Part shown: piece by piece, positions 7,327 through 9,328 of the stretch
Position numbering within the stretch: position 1 is the first letter of the stretch
Layout: each line of letters opens with the position of its first letter
NCBI GenBank assembly: GCA_028065725.1
Contig: JAPTVL010000467.1
Location: forward strand, 1-9,328
Direction: 5' to 3'
DNA: 9,328 bases
Source: Betaproteobacteria bacterium
Lineage (GTDB): Bacteria > Pseudomonadota > Gammaproteobacteria > Burkholderiales > Rhodocyclaceae
Program-made: the position numbers and the translations under genes
The notes under the pieces: generated by a model
What the model saw: only the letters and a program-made list of their open reading frames with translations
What the model was told of the DNA's origin: nothing
The model's database searches: none

Positions 7327-7396
7327 GATGACTGCATCCTAGACACGCACCTGTCCATTCAATCGCACGATAAGCGGGTAAAAGCCGGCCCATTTC

Positions 7397-7410
7397 GGCG
7401 TTTCAGTTGC
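7397..7410 (+). promoter_or_regulatory. Possible sigma-54-like -24/-12 element before flgA
   Basis: GGC at 7397-7399 and TTGC at 7407-7410 give the GG-N10-GC spacing invariant for RpoN promoters, and TTGC matches the -12 box. The rest of the -24 box (TGGCAC) matches poorly. RpoN drives early flagellar genes in some proteobacteria, but chance is a real possibility. Transcription would start near 7422, about 40 bases before the flgA ATG. Confidence 0.3.
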
Positions 7411-7422
7411 GGCCGCGCTTTC

Positions 7423-7428
7423 TAGAAT
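7423..7428 (+). promoter_or_regulatory. Possible -10 hexamer (TAGAAT) before flgA
   Basis: TAGAAT matches five of six bases of the sigma-70 -10 consensus and lies 34 bp before the flgA ATG. There is no good -35 hexamer 16-18 bp upstream, so an activator would be needed. It competes with the sigma-54-like element as the flgA promoter. Confidence 0.3.
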
Positions 7429-7462
7429 GCGTACTGTGAAAAGGTGCATCGAGGAGCCGGGG

Positions 7463-8176
7463 ATGACAGCAGGTTCGACCCACGCAGGCAGACAACCTCC
7501 CGGAAGGTGGCTGGCCGGCGCGTGCCTGTGCGTTACAGCGGTCGTCCATGCGGCAGACCGGCAAGATCCGGCCGAATTACAGGCCCACGCAGAGCGCTTC
7601 CTGAAGACGCAGACCGGCGGCCTGCCGGGAAAAATCACGATCCAGGTGAAGCCGCTGCGCACTGCATTGCCGGCCTGCTCGGCGCTCGACGCTTTCCAGC
7701 CTGCGGGCAGCCGCAACATCGGCAAGATCACCGTCGGGGTGCGCTGCCTGGCGCCAAGCCCGTGGACGGTCTATCTGTCCGCGCAGGTGCGAGTGACCGG
7801 ACACTACGTTGCCACCCGCCAGCCGTTGCCCGCCAACCATGTCCTGACCGCAGACGACATCGCCCTGCGCGAGGGCGATCTGGGCAGCCTGCCCCCCGAC
7901 GTCGTCACCGATGCGGCAGCCATGCTGGGATACCGTGCGGTGTCGGGGCTGGCTGCGGGCGCGCCGCTGCGCACTACGCTGTTGCGCCCCCCGCTGGCGG
8001 TGCAGCAGGGACAGGTCACCCGCCTGGTGCTGAACGGCCCCGGCTTTTCCGTGCAGAGCGAAGGCCAGGCGCTGGCCAATGCCGGTCGGGGCGACCGGGT
8101 GCGGGTGAAAACCCGTTCCGGCCAGGTGGTCAGCGGCGTTGCACACGACGGCCAGCAGGTGGTGGTCAGCTTCTGA
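7463..8176 (+). CDS. flgA: Flagellar P-ring assembly chaperone FlgA
   Basis: FlgA is a periplasmic chaperone needed for FlgI to assemble into the P ring. The 237-residue protein has a signal peptide whose hydrophobic part is about 17-30 (WLAGACLCVTAVVHA), with cleavage likely near Ala30/Ala31. Cys72 and Cys95 in the N-terminal domain could form a disulphide. The SAF-like and ChapFlgA region (about 110-237) is recognised by RQPLPANHVLTADDIALREG, the MLGYRAVSGLAAGAPLRTTL segment, and the C-terminal GDRVRVKTRSGQVVSG. I chose the ATG at 7463 because GAGGAG lies six bases upstream; the in-frame ATG at 7427 adds 12 residues but overlaps the -10-like sequence and has no ribosome site. It is divergent from flgB and 97 bp before flgM. 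Confidence 0.93.
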   Translation: MTAGSTHAGRQPPGRWLAGACLCVTAVVHAADRQDPAELQAHAERFLKTQTGGLPGKITIQVKPLRTALPACSALDAFQPAGSRNIGKITVGVRCLAPSPWTVYLSAQVRVTGHYVATRQPLPANHVLTADDIALREGDLGSLPPDVVTDAAAMLGYRAVSGLAAGAPLRTTLLRPPLAVQQGQVTRLVLNGPGFSVQSEGQALANAGRGDRVRVKTRSGQVVSGVAHDGQQVVVSF

Positions 8177-8193
8177 GATGCCGCCGGCTTCAG

Positions 8194-8221
8194 GAAATTT
8201 GCAAATTGACGTTACTGATAT
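8194..8221 (+). promoter_or_regulatory. Weak sigma-28-like promoter candidate before flgM
   Basis: GAAATTTG (8194-8201) and ACTGATAT (8214-8221), 12 bases apart, partly resemble the flagellar sigma-28 boxes TAAAGTTT and GCCGATAA, with five of eight matches each and spacing one base longer than ideal. Alternatively TG-A-TATAGC at 8216-8224 could be a weak extended -10 element. flgM has its own sigma-28 promoter in Salmonella, so a promoter here is expected, but the match is poor. Confidence 0.27.
8196..8207. repeat. Perfect 12-bp palindrome AATTTGCAAATT upstream of flgM
   Basis: AATTTGCAAATT reads the same on both strands. It is A/T-rich in a strongly G/C-rich window, and lies in the 97-bp flgA-flgM gap, 66 bp before the flgM ATG. 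It overlaps the -35 side of the sigma-28-like candidate, a suitable position for an operator. No regulator can be named from the sequence. Confidence 0.5.
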
Positions 8222-8273
8222 AGCTTGAAAAGTCCCGCCCGCCACGCCAACCGACCCGAAACAGGACGCTGCC

Positions 8274-8570
8274 ATGAAAATTGAACCCGGCCCGAAGCAC
8301 GTCACGCTGCCGGCTTCCGTCGAAAACCGCCCCGCCCAGGCCAAGGCGAAGCCGTCCGCCGACGCCGGGCAGACCGCCGTCACCCTGAGCCCGCGCGCTG
8401 CCGAGCTGAAGCAACTGGAAACCCGGCTGGCCGCGATCCCGGTCGTCGATCAGGCGCGCGTGGAGCGCATCAAGGAAGCCATCGCCAGCGGCCAGTACAC
8501 CATCAATGCCGAAAACATCGCCGAAGAGCTGATCGATTCGGTGAAGGAAATGCTCCATGTCGCCAAATGA
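8274..8570 (+). CDS. flgM: Anti-sigma-28 factor FlgM
   Basis: FlgM binds FliA (sigma-28) and blocks late flagellar transcription until it is exported through the completed hook-basal body. The 98-residue product has the expected size and layout: a short disordered, Pro/Ala/Lys-rich N terminus (about 1-33), then the conserved sigma-binding half VTLSPRAAELKQLETRLAAI (36-55). It continues with DQARVERIKEAIASGQYTIN and AENIAEELIDSVKEMLHVAK. AGGA seven bases before the ATG at 8274 supports the start. It is followed by flgN with a 14-bp overlap, the common flgA-flgM-flgN arrangement. The A/T-rich region upstream may give it a promoter separate from flgA. Confidence 0.95.
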   Translation: MKIEPGPKHVTLPASVENRPAQAKAKPSADAGQTAVTLSPRAAELKQLETRLAAIPVVDQARVERIKEAIASGQYTINAENIAEELIDSVKEMLHVAK

Positions 8571-9045
8571 GTCGCACGACGGGTCGGCCCTGCTTGCCCG
8601 CCTGAAGCAGGAAAGCGCAGCCTGGCAGGCCTTGCTGCAGGTGATGCAGGAAGAGGAGCAGGCGCTGGTCGACGGCGATGCCGACCGCCTGGCCCTGCTG
8701 AACACCGCCAAACTGACGCACCTGCAGGCGGTGAGCGAGCATGCGCAAAGCCGGCTTGCCGGTCTGCGGGCGGCCGGCCACCCGTCCGACCCCGCCGGGA
8801 TGAGCGCGTGGCTGACGCAGCACAAGCTCCCTGACCTGCTCATCCGCTGGCAGCAGCTCAATGAAATGGAACAGGAAGCCCAGGCGCTGAACCAGCGCAT
8901 CGGTGCGCTGATCGACATGCGCCTGACCTCCACCCGGCAGGCACTCAATGTGCTGATTCACAGCGCAACCAGCCACGGCGGCCTGTACGATCATGATGGC
9001 CTTGCGGTTGCCGCGCACAAGGGCAAGCCGCTCACCGCCGCCTGA
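8557..9045 (+). CDS. flgN: Flagellar type III export chaperone FlgN
   Basis: FlgN is a small cytosolic chaperone for the hook-filament junction proteins FlgK and FlgL. The 162-residue product is almost wholly helical and Gln/Leu/Ala-rich, as in the family. It has an N-terminal coiled-coil-like stretch (AWQALLQVMQEEEQALVDGD at about 22-41) followed by DRLALLNTAKLTHLQAVSEH. The later QQLNEMEQEAQALNQRIGAL and the TSTRQALNVLI helix resemble the FlgN C-terminal substrate-binding region. FlgN sequences diverge strongly, so the call rests on composition, length, these patterns and the position directly after flgM. The ATG at 8557 lies inside flgM, with AAGGA eight bases upstream. Its stop codon directly abuts the stop of the converging gene. 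Its client FlgK is encoded at the far left. Confidence 0.9.
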   Translation: MSPNESHDGSALLARLKQESAAWQALLQVMQEEEQALVDGDADRLALLNTAKLTHLQAVSEHAQSRLAGLRAAGHPSDPAGMSAWLTQHKLPDLLIRWQQLNEMEQEAQALNQRIGALIDMRLTSTRQALNVLIHSATSHGGLYDHDGLAVAAHKGKPLTAA

Positions 9046-9328
9046 TCAACGCGTAAAGCGCTGCGGCGCGATCGCCTGCATCAAGTCGTTCTCCAGTGGC
9101 AGCGGCTGCCCGGTGATGCGGTCGGCCAGCGCCTCGCCCAGCAGCCCCGCCCACACCACGCCGCGCGAGGCGTAGCCCGCCGCCACATACAGCCCTGCTT
9201 GTCCGTCGACCGCACCGACGATCGGCAGCCGGTCCGGCAGCGTCGCGCGCAGCGAGGCGCGCCCGCTCAAATCCTCTGCAGCCATCCCCTCGCTGGCGCC
9301 GGGCAGGATCGCTTCCAGCCGCGCGAGA
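9046..9328 (-). CDS. mnmC: FAD-dependent oxidoreductase, C-terminal end, MnmC-like (runs off right edge)
   Basis: The 93 C-terminal residues of a minus-strand protein are present, and the frame is open to the window edge. LSGRASLRATLPDRLPIVGA followed by GLYVAAGYASRGVVWAGLLG and EALADRITGQPLPLENDLMQ match the C-terminal end of DAO-type FAD oxidoreductases. The GRxxLRxTxPDRLPxVG block, the GYASRG turn and the final PLPLExDLxxAxAPxRF are characteristic of MnmC. MnmC oxidises carboxymethylaminomethyl-uridine at the tRNA wobble position and then methylates it; only the oxidase part could be seen here, so a single-domain MnmC oxidase is also possible. It is functionally unrelated to the flagellar genes and marks the end of that locus. 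Another DAO-family enzyme is possible but less likely. Confidence 0.82.
   Translation of the reverse strand, partial: LARLEAILPGASEGMAAEDLSGRASLRATLPDRLPIVGAVDGQAGLYVAAGYASRGVVWAGLLGEALADRITGQPLPLENDLMQAIAPQRFTR

Larger units (their letters stand above)
7280..7462. promoter_or_regulatory. Divergent intergenic region between flgB and flgA
   Basis: This 183-bp non-coding stretch separates the minus-strand flgB-K operon from plus-strand flgA and must hold promoters for both if they are not read from further away. It is less G/C-rich than the neighbouring genes. On the plus strand it holds a sigma-54-like GG-N10-GC element and a TAGAAT hexamer; towards flgB it has a small inverted repeat at 7312-7326. 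On the minus strand TTGAAT and TAGGAT are separated by only 15 bases, a poor sigma-70 match. I could not identify the flgB promoter with confidence. Confidence 0.6.

Noticed and set aside
7280..7393. N-terminal extension of FlgB by 38 residues from an ATG at 7393
   Set aside because: The family start MLNRLDD at 7279 has a good ribosome site, and the extension resembles no FlgB sequence.
7427..7462. Longer FlgA from the ATG at 7427 or the GTG at 7436
   Set aside because: Neither has a ribosome site, and the ATG overlaps a possible -10 hexamer; the ATG at 7463 follows GAGGAG at ideal spacing.
7577..8383. 268-codon minus-strand open frame antisense to flgA and flgM
   Set aside because: Spans flgA, an intergenic region and part of flgM on the wrong strand; explained by base composition.
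1..9328. A hidden non-flagellar system (defence, mobile element, CRISPR, toxin-antitoxin)
   Set aside because: The flagellar genes and the MnmC-like gene fill nearly all of the window; the remaining gaps are too short for another gene, and no direct-repeat array, transposase or integrase motif is visible.

Overview
This window is a flagellar axial-structure locus from a high-GC Gram-negative proteobacterium. The FlgH lipoprotein, the FlgI P-ring, a FlgJ that carries its own peptidoglycan-hydrolase domain, an flgAMN group, and a neighbouring MnmC-type tRNA-modification gene fit Betaproteobacteria best. That placement is an inference from protein character and gene order, not from a database match.

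Layout. The left three quarters (about 1-7279) is one long minus-strand operon read right to left: flgB, flgC, flgD, flgE, flgF, flgG, flgH, flgI, flgJ and the first 40 codons of flgK, which runs off the left edge. It follows the assembly order outward: proximal rod (FlgB, FlgC, FlgF), distal rod (FlgG), hook cap and hook (FlgD, FlgE), outer-membrane L ring (FlgH), periplasmic P ring (FlgI), rod cap and muramidase (FlgJ), hook-filament junction (FlgK). Spacing is tight, and several stop codons lie inside the next gene's Shine-Dalgarno sequence. flgI and flgJ overlap by one base. The only larger gaps are flgE/flgD (57 bp) and flgK/flgJ (81 bp).

Between 7280 and 7462 is a divergent intergenic region. 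To its right, on the plus strand, lie flgA (P-ring chaperone), flgM (anti-sigma-28) and flgN (chaperone for FlgK and FlgL). flgM and flgN overlap by 14 bp. flgN abuts, tail to tail with no gap, the 3' end of a minus-strand FAD-dependent oxidoreductase gene resembling mnmC, which runs off the right edge.

Together the genes supply the rod, the rings and the hook with its cap and chaperones, plus the FlgM checkpoint that holds back late flagellar transcription until hook completion. I see no tRNA, rRNA, CRISPR array, insertion sequence or phage gene, and no gene of an undescribed system. All genes look intact within the window. The points worth a second look are regulatory: a 12-bp perfect palindrome upstream of flgM, a very strong Shine-Dalgarno for flgJ embedded in the end of flgI, weak translation signals before flgK, and candidate promoter elements between flgB and flgA.
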